Positions 8,186 through 16,445 of a stretch of DNA of 64,000 nucleotides are shown piece after piece (position 1 is the first letter of the stretch; every line of letters starts with the position of its first letter). The notes below the pieces were generated by a model. It did no database searches, had not been told where the DNA came from, and saw nothing but the letters and a program-made list of their open reading frames with translations. The position numbers and the translations under genes are program-made. Source of the DNA: Candidatus Bathyarchaeota archaeon (GTDB taxonomy: Archaea; Thermoproteota; Bathyarchaeia; JAPDIZ01); the NCBI GenBank assembly GCA_029259355.1, contig JAPDIZ010000002.1:186001-250000 (forward strand), read 5' to 3'.

Positions 8186-9490
8186 TTGAATAGAAAAAAC
8201 AAAGCTTGGTTACAACGGTGGATTAGAGTGGCTATTCCCTACACCGAGCTGACCAAGCTTGCCTTCAGCGCTTTGAAAGAGAGGAAGGTACGCTCCATCC
8301 TCACTACCATGATGGTCATAATCGGAGTTACTCTCATCACAGCGCTAAATGGTTTTCTAGCCGGCACTGAGGTAAGGGTTACTGAGCAGTTCAGCACCTT
8401 GGGCGCTAACGTCATCTGGGTATACTCCACATCCTCAGCTATGGTGCTAACCCCGAGCGTGGCCAACAACATAAAGGCGATAAATGGCGTGCAGGACGTG
8501 GCCCCCGTCGTTATGCAGAGCGCTACGGTAACCATCGGAGGAACTGAGAAGTCGGTAGTGGTGTTGGGCATCGACCAAAGCAAGCTGAACTTAATCTTTC
8601 CGACAGTAGAGGTTGAGGAAGGGGCCTACGTACCCTACACCAGCTCGTATGGTGCCCTCTTAGGCTCGAGCGTTGCGCAGGTTGAGGGAAGGAAGGCGGT
8701 CTCCGTCGGCCAGACTGTCACCATAAAGTACTTCAAGCTTGAGGGAGGGAGGTCTATCCCTCAGCAGAAGACTTTGAGAGTTGAGGGAATTTTGGCCCCA
8801 GCAGGCGCAGGAGGTTTCTTCTCTATAGACACCATGATACTAGTTTCAACACCCGCTGCGCAGTCGATGTTTGGCAAGGGAAACTCCTACGACAGCATAT
8901 TAGTGGTAGCTGAGAGCGAGGGTGTAGTGTCCGATGTCGCGAAGAAGATTAAGGAAGCCTATCCCCAAGTGGAAGCGCTTACGTGGAAGGGGCTACTGAA
9001 CGCGATAAAGACTATCGTTGGCACGCTTCAGGCTATGGGCAATGCCATAGCAAGCGTTTCGCTCATGGTAGCTGCTGTAGGGATATTGGCATCTCTCTAC
9101 ACGTCGGTTGTTGAAAGGACTAGAGAGATCGGGCTTCTCAAGGCCTTGGGCTTCACCAGCAGAGACGTAGCGATGCAATTTCTCTTCGAAGCAATCCTCA
9201 TAGGAGCAATAGGAGGAATTATCGGTAATGTTTTGGGAGTTGGGCTCGCCTACCTCTTAGCCTACATCGTTGCCCAATATAGGAAGACTTCGTTAGGAGC
9301 TTGGCAGGAGGCAAGTACCGAGATGAGTACCTATGGCTCACCCATATCACCGTACACCCCGCCCATCTTCACCCCTTGGATATTTGTATCCACTTGGATG
9401 TTCGCTGTGATCGTCAGCGCACTAGCTGGCGTATACCCTGCGATAAGAGCGGCTAAGCTAGACCCGGTGGAAGCACTTAGAAGGGAGTAA
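8186..9490 (+). CDS. MacB/FtsX-type ABC transporter permease
   Basis: A 434-residue membrane protein with the MacB-like layout: one helix near residues 38-58, a large extracytoplasmic domain (about 60-280), then three helices (about 285-308, 330-365 and 400-422). The FtsX signature VVERTREIGLLKALGFTSRDV and the closing PAIRAAKLDPVEALRRE are clear. Such permeases export peptides, lipids or drugs, or transmit force to cell-wall enzymes, together with a separate ATPase. No ATPase or adaptor gene is next to it, so partners must lie elsewhere. The start is TTG at 8186; the TATA-like ACTTTATTAG about 30 nt upstream would make the message nearly leaderless. Confidence 0.88.
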   Translation: MNRKNKAWLQRWIRVAIPYTELTKLAFSALKERKVRSILTTMMVIIGVTLITALNGFLAGTEVRVTEQFSTLGANVIWVYSTSSAMVLTPSVANNIKAINGVQDVAPVVMQSATVTIGGTEKSVVVLGIDQSKLNLIFPTVEVEEGAYVPYTSSYGALLGSSVAQVEGRKAVSVGQTVTIKYFKLEGGRSIPQQKTLRVEGILAPAGAGGFFSIDTMILVSTPAAQSMFGKGNSYDSILVVAESEGVVSDVAKKIKEAYPQVEALTWKGLLNAIKTIVGTLQAMGNAIASVSLMVAAVGILASLYTSVVERTREIGLLKALGFTSRDVAMQFLFEAILIGAIGGIIGNVLGVGLAYLLAYIVAQYRKTSLGAWQEASTEMSTYGSPISPYTPPIFTPWIFVSTWMFAVIVSALAGVYPAIRAAKLDPVEALRRE

Positions 9491-9495
9491 GAAGG

Positions 9496-10848
9496 CTATT
9501 GCTTCAAAAGCTTCTTATACTTTTCCGCAAGAGGCAGTCCAACACTCGAGATCATCCTAGCTAGCTCGTAGTCCTTGATGTTGTGGTAGCGCTCACGGGT
9601 GTCGAACTCATGCTTAACCATCTCCACAATCTTCACCACCCTTGGATCGTCCTCGTCCAGCTCAAGCCCCGTCATACGCTTGATCTCCATCACGATTCCG
9701 TGCCTACCCGAGCCAGGCCCTATAGCGATTCTGCGCTCCTGCCCCACAAGCTCAGGCGGATAGGCTTCGTAAGTTAGGGGCAGAGCCTTGATTCCGTGTT
9801 GGTGTATCCCTGACTTGTGTTCGAAAGCTGAGTCACCCACAATCGACTTGTTTATGGGCATATGGTAGTTTAGCGCGGAGGCGATGAAGTTAGCAGTTTG
9901 TCTCAGAAGGTGTAGCTTCCAGTGCTTCTTGATTCCGTGGTGTATATAGCAGTTCATCATAATGACCTCAGTTTCAGCGTTGCCAGTTCTATCGCCTAAG
10001 CCAAGGAAGGTTGTGCTTACGTAGAACTTGTCGTAGAGCCCTGAAGCAGCTCTTATGGCGGCCATTGTGTTTGCGACCGCATTGCCTAAGTCATTGTGTG
10101 CATGTATCTCGAGGTAGGGAATCTTGGTTTCCTCCTTGATCTTCTTTATCTTGGCTGGAATACCGATTGGTAGGGGAGCCTCTGGCCATGAGCGAGCGAT
10201 GCCAACAGTGTCGCATATCCTATATACCTTTGCCCCTGCTTCGGCTACGGCGTTTATGAACTCTCTCTCAAACCCCCAGTCGGCTCTAGTGCTGTCCTCA
10301 CCGTGTACGAAAACTGTTAGCCCATGGTCTACCGCATATTCAACCAACGACACCACGCGATCGACGAGCTCCTCACAAGTCTTGTCTGGCCACTTCTCGA
10401 AGTGGATGTACGACACTGGGTGGGAGAGCCCTATTTGGCTGAAGTCTAGCTTGAGCGAGCGGTCGATGTCTTCCTTGGAGCCCCGGCACCAATTAGCGAG
10501 GACGTCACTCAAGCCCATCTCGTGCATCAGCCTAATGCCCTCTACGTCGTTTGAGGTGAAGCTCTTTACCTCAATACGCTCAACGCCCAGCTCGTAGAGC
10601 ATACAAGCGATTTTGCACATATCCTCAGGTGATGGGGTTATTAAGCCAGACATCTGCACGCCTTCGCGTAGCGTAGTGTCGTCGATGATGACATCTACAT
10701 CGAGGGGCTCGGGCGGGTAGATCATTTCCCTAAGCCTTTCCCAATCCTCCTCCCTGAACTCGTAGGGCGAGAGGTCTCTAATCCTTTTGATAAACTCCCT
10801 ACGCTCGCGCTCTTCTTGGCTGAAGTCCCTGCGCAGCATGAGGGACAT
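9496..10848 (-). CDS. Homocitrate/2-isopropylmalate synthase family enzyme
   Basis: DRE-TIM metallolyase that condenses acetyl-CoA with a 2-oxo acid. The metal site IDDTTLREG (about 56-63) and HAHNDLGNAVANT (about 249-261) are intact, and GIHQHG and GPGSGRHG occur later. It has no long C-terminal regulatory domain, as expected for homocitrate-synthase-like forms. The substrate cannot be fixed from sequence: homocitrate, isopropylmalate, citramalate and Re-citrate synthases all belong here. LeuC/LeuD and a beta-decarboxylating dehydrogenase for the next steps lie 14 kb away. The longest frame starts at 10893, but a TATA element at 10863-10872 implies transcription begins near 10845, so the ATG at 10848 (or 10839) is preferred. 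Confidence 0.88.
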   Translation of the reverse strand: MSLMLRRDFSQEERERREFIKRIRDLSPYEFREEDWERLREMIYPPEPLDVDVIIDDTTLREGVQMSGLITPSPEDMCKIACMLYELGVERIEVKSFTSNDVEGIRLMHEMGLSDVLANWCRGSKEDIDRSLKLDFSQIGLSHPVSYIHFEKWPDKTCEELVDRVVSLVEYAVDHGLTVFVHGEDSTRADWGFEREFINAVAEAGAKVYRICDTVGIARSWPEAPLPIGIPAKIKKIKEETKIPYLEIHAHNDLGNAVANTMAAIRAASGLYDKFYVSTTFLGLGDRTGNAETEVIMMNCYIHHGIKKHWKLHLLRQTANFIASALNYHMPINKSIVGDSAFEHKSGIHQHGIKALPLTYEAYPPELVGQERRIAIGPGSGRHGIVMEIKRMTGLELDEDDPRVVKIVEMVKHEFDTRERYHNIKDYELARMISSVGLPLAEKYKKLLKQ

Positions 10849-10861
10849 GGTATAAGCCATG

Positions 10862-10872
10862 CCGTATAAAAA
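10862..10872 (-). promoter_or_regulatory. TATA box of the homocitrate-synthase-like gene
   Basis: On the minus strand this reads GTTTTTATACG, a strong TATA element. It ends 14 nt before the ATG at 10848, so the transcript would begin at or very near that codon (leaderless). This argues against the upstream in-frame starts at 10893 and 10860. Confidence 0.5.
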
Positions 10873-10918
10873 CCTTATTTCAAAAATGTTCAAAATCCTT
10901 GATATAGTTAAAGAACAA

Positions 10919-11569
10919 CTACTCCCTTAGCAAATCCCTTCTCTTTGAGCGAACTTGCTTGATGATGAGGGAGTACTGCTCTGGGTCTAGTACCTCGAGG
11001 TCGAGGAGCCTCTTAGCCACTTCGGTTATGCCCATAAGCGCTCTAAGCCTTACACCCATCTTTCGCAGCTTGTCCGCTCCCCCCTCTTCCCTGTCGATTA
11101 GCACCACCACATCCTCAACTACACCACCCTCAGCTCGCATAGCATCGACACCTGCTGCGATCGAGTTTCCCGTGGTAATGAGGTCGTCTATGATAAGGAC
11201 TTTATCTCCTGGATTGAGCAACCCCTCAACCCTACGCTCCCTTCCATACGACTTGGCTTCTCTCCTAACGTAGAGAAAGGGCTTGCCGAGCTCGTAGGCT
11301 ACGACGGCTGCGAACGCCATTCCAGCAGTTGGGATGGCACATATCCTGTCAAAGGAGTCTAGCCCAACCTCTCCCTCGATAAACTTGGTGTATGCATGGC
11401 AGATTCTTCGCATAGCTGCTGGGTCGCTGGGAACTAATCTGAGGTCTATGTAGTAGGGGCTCAGCGCTCCGCTGGAGAGAGTAAATGTGCCGAATTTTAT
11501 TGCCCCCATTCTGATTAGGATTTCACATACCTCATCTTTGAGTTGGTCCCAGCTTTTCACGACAGGCAC
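10919..11569 (-). CDS. pyrE: Orotate phosphoribosyltransferase
   Basis: Converts orotate and PRPP to orotidine 5-phosphate in pyrimidine synthesis. The 216 aa show the full family pattern: LSSGALSPYYIDLR (about 31-44), TAGMAFAAVVAYELGKP (81-97) and the PRPP loop VLIIDDLITTGNS (124-136). The gene follows the metallo-hydrolase gene with only a few bases between stop and start and is probably cotranscribed with it. No other pyrimidine gene is in the window. Confidence 0.95.
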   Translation of the reverse strand: MPVVKSWDQLKDEVCEILIRMGAIKFGTFTLSSGALSPYYIDLRLVPSDPAAMRRICHAYTKFIEGEVGLDSFDRICAIPTAGMAFAAVVAYELGKPFLYVRREAKSYGRERRVEGLLNPGDKVLIIDDLITTGNSIAAGVDAMRAEGGVVEDVVVLIDREEGGADKLRKMGVRLRALMGITEVAKRLLDLEVLDPEQYSLIIKQVRSKRRDLLRE

Positions 11570-11572
11570 CTG

Positions 11573-12256
11573 CTACGGATACTTGTACACCCTATCTCTC
11601 TCTATGACCTTGGTCTTGATCTTGGGAGCTTCTCTAGACAGAATCTCCACAAACTCCCTTAAGCGAGTTCCGTGGTAGGGTATGGCTAGCCCAGGCTCGA
11701 CGAGCTTAGCTATCTCCGCACCAGACTGTGGAGAAGCTCCAGGAGCTATTCCGACGGTGCAGAAGGCGATGTCTGGCCTGTAGGTTTGCCCAATTCTTCT
11801 CATCTCCGCAAAGGGAGCGCTGTCGCTTGTGTGGTAGACGACCACCCCATCCTCCGTCGATACGACGTAGGTCACTGGCGTTACTGCGGGGTGTACGCTG
11901 GGCTCAACGTTGACCACGATCTCGTTTACCTCGATTTTGTCGCCAACCTTGGCTTCGATGAGGTCTAAGGACGGTATCATCCCCTTAAGCCTAGCGTAGG
12001 ACGTGGGGTCGGCCACTACCTTGCACTTGTTGGCTGCGTATATGTCCCCAACGAGCGATTCATCCAAGTGATCGAAGTGCTCGTGTGTTATGAACACAAC
12101 ATCGATCGGAGGAAGCTCCTCAACCCTAACCTCCACCGGGTCAAATATGAGCGTCTTTTTAGAGGTTTTTAACAACACACCAGCGTATCCATTGAACCAT
12201 ACGTAGCCAAGCTCGCCCCTACTAACAGACATTTTAGCAACGTCTTTGACAGGCAT
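11573..12256 (-). CDS. UPF0173-type metallo-beta-lactamase-fold hydrolase
   Basis: A 227-residue metal-dependent hydrolase of the UlaG-like branch. The metal motif HEHFDH lies at 58-63, preceded by TLIFDP and followed by a VHP motif and AIPYHGTR near the end. Substrate unknown; the family is widespread in archaea. The ATG at 12256 has GGGG upstream; a second in-frame ATG lies eight codons later. It is the first gene of a minus-strand run with pyrE and diverges from the LarA-like gene. Confidence 0.88.
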   Translation of the reverse strand: MPVKDVAKMSVSRGELGYVWFNGYAGVLLKTSKKTLIFDPVEVRVEELPPIDVVFITHEHFDHLDESLVGDIYAANKCKVVADPTSYARLKGMIPSLDLIEAKVGDKIEVNEIVVNVEPSVHPAVTPVTYVVSTEDGVVVYHTSDSAPFAEMRRIGQTYRPDIAFCTVGIAPGASPQSGAEIAKLVEPGLAIPYHGTRLREFVEILSREAPKIKTKVIERDRVYKYP

Positions 12257-12327
12257 GCCTTTACCCCTGCCTACGCTTTATGCGCGGTTTATTTAAAGAT
12301 GTTTTTGGGAGCTTTGTGAGGTGAGCC

Positions 12328-13530
12328 TTGGACGTTTGGGTGCCCTACGGCAAGACGCAGGTTTTCTGCAGAATCCCAAGCGAAGTGGATTTGGAAGTGC
12401 TTGAGCCACGCTTAGACGGCGTGAGCCAAGATCAGCTTCTTGAGCGCGTAAGAGAAATAGACCTACCGAGCAGCGTGCAGAGGGTGTTCATAGCTGCTGA
12501 TCCCTTCCCATTCTGCGCAAGAGAAATCAACCTGATATCCGAGCTGATGAAACACTTGCTTGAGCAGAGGAGTGTAGAAATCACCGTGTGCTTTGGATGC
12601 GGAGAAGCCGACGGCGTAGAAGCGTTGGATGAAGTAGGCGCTGCTTTGAGAAAGCCCAGAGCACAGCTCGTGGTTAACTCGGGAAGTGGTATTGAGTACG
12701 AGGGCTTAAGCGGGTTAAGCGGTCCCGTCTTGAGAAGGCATCGAGAAGCAGATTACAGGGTGGTGGTGAGCTGGCTTAGGCCATCGAAAGTCTTTGGAGC
12801 TTTCGGCGTTCCGCAGACGCTAGCCCACGCCTCCCTCCACCCGGAGGCTTTGGCAAAGCAGAGGTTGGAGCTAGTTGAGGAAGCGCTTAGAGAAGAGGAT
12901 CCTCTCGCGGTCAGGGGAACAGTTGGAGGGTTGGAGGCGGACTTCGCCATCCAGCTGTTGAGGAGGGAAGATGGAAGCCTCTACGGGTTTTGGGCAGGGG
13001 AGCCCACGAAGTGCTACGTAGAAGGCGTCAGAGCCTTCTCAGAAGCGTTTGCTCAAGAGGTTAGGGGCGCTTGCGATGCGGTTTTGGCGAGCGCGGGCGG
13101 ATACCCCGTAGACACTTATCTCGTTTCGTCTGTGGATGCTCTTGCCATGTCTGCTGATCTAGTAGAGGGAGGTGGGAAAACCCTCCTCTTCATTGCTGAG
13201 TGCGGCTCGGGGATAGGCTCAGAGGCATTTGCGTTAGCACTGCAGAAGTGCCCAACGTCTAGGGAGCTGAGGGAGTGGGCGGCGCGAAAGCCGTTGATCA
13301 GCGTTAGCCAGGCGCTTCTCGCAAGAGCGGTATCTGAGAAGGTCGGTGGAGTTATGGTCACAGCTGCTCCAAAGACCTACGTAGAGGATATGATGGGGTT
13401 TCTTCACGCAGATACTCTGCGAGAGGGAGCAGAGGCGATCAACCTCGCGAGGAAGAAGAGGGTGTGCGTCCTCAGAAACGCTTCAGTGGTTAGGAGATGG
13501 AGAGCGGCACAAAGCAAAGCAAAAGCATAG
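12328..13530 (+). CDS. Divergent LarA-like (lactate racemase superfamily) protein
   Basis: A 400-residue protein with the LarA architecture. It opens VWVPYGKTQV and later carries DAVLASAGGYPVDTYLVSS followed by FIAECGSGIGSEAF, both typical of nickel-dependent lactate racemases. The central block that in LarA holds the cofactor lysine and catalytic histidines (usually an EPH...GGRK pattern) instead reads LRPSKVFGAFGVPQ, and the expected HD motif is replaced by NSGSGIEYEG. It may therefore not bind the nickel-pincer cofactor, or may act on a different 2-hydroxy acid. TTG start after GAGGTGA. Its last 41 bp overlap the convergent protease gene. Confidence 0.72.
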   Translation: MDVWVPYGKTQVFCRIPSEVDLEVLEPRLDGVSQDQLLERVREIDLPSSVQRVFIAADPFPFCAREINLISELMKHLLEQRSVEITVCFGCGEADGVEALDEVGAALRKPRAQLVVNSGSGIEYEGLSGLSGPVLRRHREADYRVVVSWLRPSKVFGAFGVPQTLAHASLHPEALAKQRLELVEEALREEDPLAVRGTVGGLEADFAIQLLRREDGSLYGFWAGEPTKCYVEGVRAFSEAFAQEVRGACDAVLASAGGYPVDTYLVSSVDALAMSADLVEGGGKTLLFIAECGSGIGSEAFALALQKCPTSRELREWAARKPLISVSQALLARAVSEKVGGVMVTAAPKTYVEDMMGFLHADTLREGAEAINLARKKRVCVLRNASVVRRWRAAQSKAKA

Positions 13531-14623
13531 CTGGAACCAAGACTGCGGCAACAGCTCTCCTCCACCAACTCAGCGGCGACACGTCGTCGAGCGCACCTGG
13601 GTGGCCTCCGCCCATTGCGAACAACAGTATGAGGAGCGCCATCAGAAACCAGCCCGTAGCGAACATTACAACTATGGCGAGGAACGTAGCCACCTGATGC
13701 CACCTTTCACCGAGGCACGCCCTTACTATGTGCCCACCGTCAAGCTGCCAGGCTGGGAGTAGGTTTAGGAAGGTTATGATGCAGCCGATCCAAGCCGCAA
13801 AGCCTATTGGATGGTATAGCAGGCGAAAGCCCTTGGGCACTAGGTTCATCGCTGCGACCAAGAGCTGCAATAGAAGTGGAGCACCGACCTCTCTCACGAG
13901 CCCCTGCTCTTTCCACACCTCAACTTGTGTTTCTGGAACTATTGGGGAGAGCTGTAGGCCAATTACGGCTATGAGGATGGTGGCTACGAAGCCAGCTATT
14001 GGACCCGATATTCCAGTATCGAACAGCTCGTCTCTGTTGACTGGAGGCTCTTTTTGCGAGATGACTGCTCCAAAGGTCCCTATTCCAAAGGGAAAAGGCG
14101 GAGCTGGTATGAAGTAGGGCGGGGTAGCGGAGATTCGGTGATAGTCGCTGGCGAGCTTATGGCCAAATTCGTGCAAGCCGATGATTGCTAAGAGAGCGAG
14201 GGTGAAGGCGAAGGATTGGAGGAGGAGCGAGAAAAGGTCTCTAGCAAGGCCCAGAAGAGGATTTGAGGCCATCATGTACCCCGAAATCGACACGGTGGCA
14301 AACGTTGCTGCGAACAGAGCTAGGTTTATCCTCACGTCGGATTTCTTCACGGGAGGCTTTGGAAGCACCTTTATGACTAGGCGACTACCCTCCCACCTGA
14401 GGAACGGCATAAGGTTCATCGGCTTAAGCGAGTACACAAGCTGTTTGAAGCGATCCTTGGTGTCGCTAACCGGGGCTATGTAGAACAAGAAAGCCCCGTA
14501 CTCCACATACGACTCGTTTACTGGAAACAGAGCTTCGACAGCTTCTCTAACTCTTGGGTAGCTCTCTATGGGTACTGCGCTGAAGGGTTGATCTGAGGAC
14601 AACTTCCTATACTTACCCCACAC
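13490..14623 (-). CDS. Site-2-protease-like M50 zinc metalloprotease
   Basis: Intramembrane zinc protease of 377 aa. The metal site HEFGH (151-155) lies in a hydrophobic segment, and the third ligand motif LPAWQLDGGH comes near residue 290. About seven hydrophobic helices flank them, and a soluble N-terminal domain of about 95 residues precedes. The CPBP-type NPDG is replaced by LDGG, as in many archaeal S2P homologues. The likely role is cleaving membrane-bound regulators; the target is unknown. The GTG at 14623 lies upstream of the probable transcription start set by the TATA element at 14633-14644, so TTG at 14602 is an alternative start. Confidence 0.88.
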   Translation of the reverse strand: MWGKYRKLSSDQPFSAVPIESYPRVREAVEALFPVNESYVEYGAFLFYIAPVSDTKDRFKQLVYSLKPMNLMPFLRWEGSRLVIKVLPKPPVKKSDVRINLALFAATFATVSISGYMMASNPLLGLARDLFSLLLQSFAFTLALLAIIGLHEFGHKLASDYHRISATPPYFIPAPPFPFGIGTFGAVISQKEPPVNRDELFDTGISGPIAGFVATILIAVIGLQLSPIVPETQVEVWKEQGLVREVGAPLLLQLLVAAMNLVPKGFRLLYHPIGFAAWIGCIITFLNLLPAWQLDGGHIVRACLGERWHQVATFLAIVVMFATGWFLMALLILLFAMGGGHPGALDDVSPLSWWRRAVAAVLVPAMLLLCFVPLSIS

Positions 14624-14632
14624 AAACCTAAT

Positions 14633-14644
14633 CTTAAAAACGCA
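14633..14644. promoter_or_regulatory. Shared TATA region of the protease and acetyltransferase genes
   Basis: Only 36 bp separate the two divergent starts. TCTTAAAAACGC contains the only clear TATA-like element and could serve both strands. On the plus strand it predicts a start at or near the ATG at 14660, that is, a leaderless acetyltransferase mRNA. Confidence 0.4.
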
Positions 14645-14659
14645 TAGCCAGCTAGTTAA

Positions 14660-15193
14660 ATGTTAGCGAAGCAGCAGCCAACAGAAGCACAAGGTGGTTT
14701 GAGCTTGGCGGTGGTGAGGAGAGCTACCGACGCAGACATAAATCAGGTGGTTTCGGTCAACTACAGGTGCTTACCCGAGAACTACGCCCCAAGCTTCTTC
14801 AGAGACCTTCACCAGCGCTTCCCAAACACCTTCTACGTATGCGAAATAGATGGCCGCGTAGTCGGGTACATCATGTGCAGGATAGAGTTTGGCCGCTCAG
14901 ACCTCAACAACTTTTCGCTCATCCGCAAGGGACACGTAGTGTCGATTGCTGTCTTGCCCGAGCACAGGAGGAAGGGCTTCGGAACCGCTCTCCTAAAGGC
15001 CGCTCTCTCCGGCATGGTCGAGTACGGCGCCAAGGAGGCTTTTCTCGAGGTGAGAGTATCGAATACGCCAGCAATCGAGCTCTACAAAAAGATGGGCTTT
15101 GAGATAAAGAGAGTTGAGAGAAGGTACTACGTCGACGGAGAGGACGCTTACGTCATGGCTAGGAAGCTTCCGCCAGAGCCGTCATCGATTTAA
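14660..15193 (+). CDS. GNAT N-acetyltransferase, archaeal Ard1/RimI type
   Basis: Acetyl-CoA-dependent N-terminal protein acetyltransferase, 177 aa. The acetyl-CoA loop RRKGFGTALL (about 103-112) follows the strand HVVSIAVLPEH, and the closing LEVRVSNTPAIELYKKMGF is the Ard1/RimI hallmark. The archaeal versions acetylate Ser, Ala or Thr N-termini of many proteins; Alba is a known archaeal acetylation target, which fits an organism that carries alba nearby, but this is inference. The first 18 residues are a polar extension. ATG start, probably leaderless. Confidence 0.92.
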   Translation: MLAKQQPTEAQGGLSLAVVRRATDADINQVVSVNYRCLPENYAPSFFRDLHQRFPNTFYVCEIDGRVVGYIMCRIEFGRSDLNNFSLIRKGHVVSIAVLPEHRRKGFGTALLKAALSGMVEYGAKEAFLEVRVSNTPAIELYKKMGFEIKRVERRYYVDGEDAYVMARKLPPEPSSI

Positions 15194-15277
15194 GAGAAGA
15201 CCTGCTACATACCGTTTCGCCTAGCTAGGTGTGTTTGGTGAAGATAGGCGGATAATCTGAGCCATAGCGATGATGAT

Positions 15278-16396
15278 CTATGAGAGCAGATGGATGTTCC
15301 CTATCCTTATGTTCTTCAACCCCGCTCTTTCCGCCGATTCCCTACACTCCTGCGCTTGCTTCTTGCTCGTAGTAGGTAGGTCGTTCATGACGTACTGCGG
15401 GTAAAACGCCAGCAGAGTATATGGGATTCTCTCGTCAATGGATGCTATGAGCTCTGCTATCTTGCCAACCTCTTCCGCATCCACGTACCCGGGAACGAGG
15501 AGGGTGCTAGCCGTAACCACCCAAGGAACATCTCTCGCGCTGAAGTAGCTCTTTGCGATTCTCTCGAAGTTTTTGAGAACAGGCTTGTTTGATACCCCAC
15601 AGAGAGCTATCGAAAGGGGCTCACTCCAAGCCTTCAAGTCGAACTTAAACGTTCCTCCCGATTCCAGCGAAAGCTGAGCAGCTTCGTCGGCAAACCTCTT
15701 CGCCATGTAGCCGTTAGTCTCCCAGCATATCCTCATGATCCTACCCTCGTCTTTCGCCCTCTCATAGGCTAATCGGCTTACGCGCAGAGCATAGGGCATT
15801 TGTGGAGAGGGATCTCCACCAAACCAGCATATGCAGGAGACTCGAGGGGTGGCTTTTGATGCCAGCTCCTCAGCCGACACCACGGGGGATAGCGCAGCCG
15901 TACTCCTCCTAAAATGCCAGTTTTGGCAGAAGAGGCAATCGAAGCTACACGCTGTCATAAACACCGCGAGGTTTGAGTAGCCGTACTCAGCGGTCTGCTT
16001 GTATGCGTACTTGGGGTAGCCAGCCCCCGTACACCCAGCGCAGAACCACCAAGCAACGCAGTTGGTGGGCAGTGGGTCGTAGTACCACTCCAACAACCCG
16101 CGGTCAGGGGTGCCAGCCACCCTAACCAGCTTTCCTCCTTCGTTGAACACCAAGCCGCAGTAGCCCTTCTCCCCCTCTGGGATTACGCAGTTGTTTGCGC
16201 AGAAGCCGCACCTAACGCCCCCCTCAGACCTAGGGGGTTTTGGCGGTAGCGTGAAGATAGCTCGGCTCTCGGCGTGGACGCGATCGGTGACCTCCAAGGC
16301 TTCTTCTGGCTTGTTGATTATGCACCTCTTGCAAACACCGAGCTTGCTAGATATGGTCTCGCTAGAAGATCCACAGACTACACACTTTCCACACAT
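15278..16396 (-). CDS. Radical SAM protein, PFL-activase/AmmeMemoRadiSam-like
   Basis: A 372-residue radical SAM enzyme of the COG1313/COG1180 type. The [4Fe-4S]-SAM motif is CSFDCLFCQNW (Cys 150, 154, 157). The N-terminal part adds CGKCVVCG and VCKRC zinc-like knuckles and CGFCANNC...GYCG, a pattern shared with PFL-activase-like archaeal proteins. Substrate unknown. It begins 49 bp after the end of cdhA on the same strand and could be cotranscribed, so a role in maturing or activating a one-carbon enzyme is possible but unproved. ATG start. Confidence 0.88.
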   Translation of the reverse strand: MCGKCVVCGSSSETISSKLGVCKRCIINKPEEALEVTDRVHAESRAIFTLPPKPPRSEGGVRCGFCANNCVIPEGEKGYCGLVFNEGGKLVRVAGTPDRGLLEWYYDPLPTNCVAWWFCAGCTGAGYPKYAYKQTAEYGYSNLAVFMTACSFDCLFCQNWHFRRSTAALSPVVSAEELASKATPRVSCICWFGGDPSPQMPYALRVSRLAYERAKDEGRIMRICWETNGYMAKRFADEAAQLSLESGGTFKFDLKAWSEPLSIALCGVSNKPVLKNFERIAKSYFSARDVPWVVTASTLLVPGYVDAEEVGKIAELIASIDERIPYTLLAFYPQYVMNDLPTTSKKQAQECRESAERAGLKNIRIGNIHLLS

Positions 16397-16445
16397 GCGT
16401 TCTCAAAAGATTGGAGGAGTGCAGTTCTAAAAAGGTGTTGGAGCC

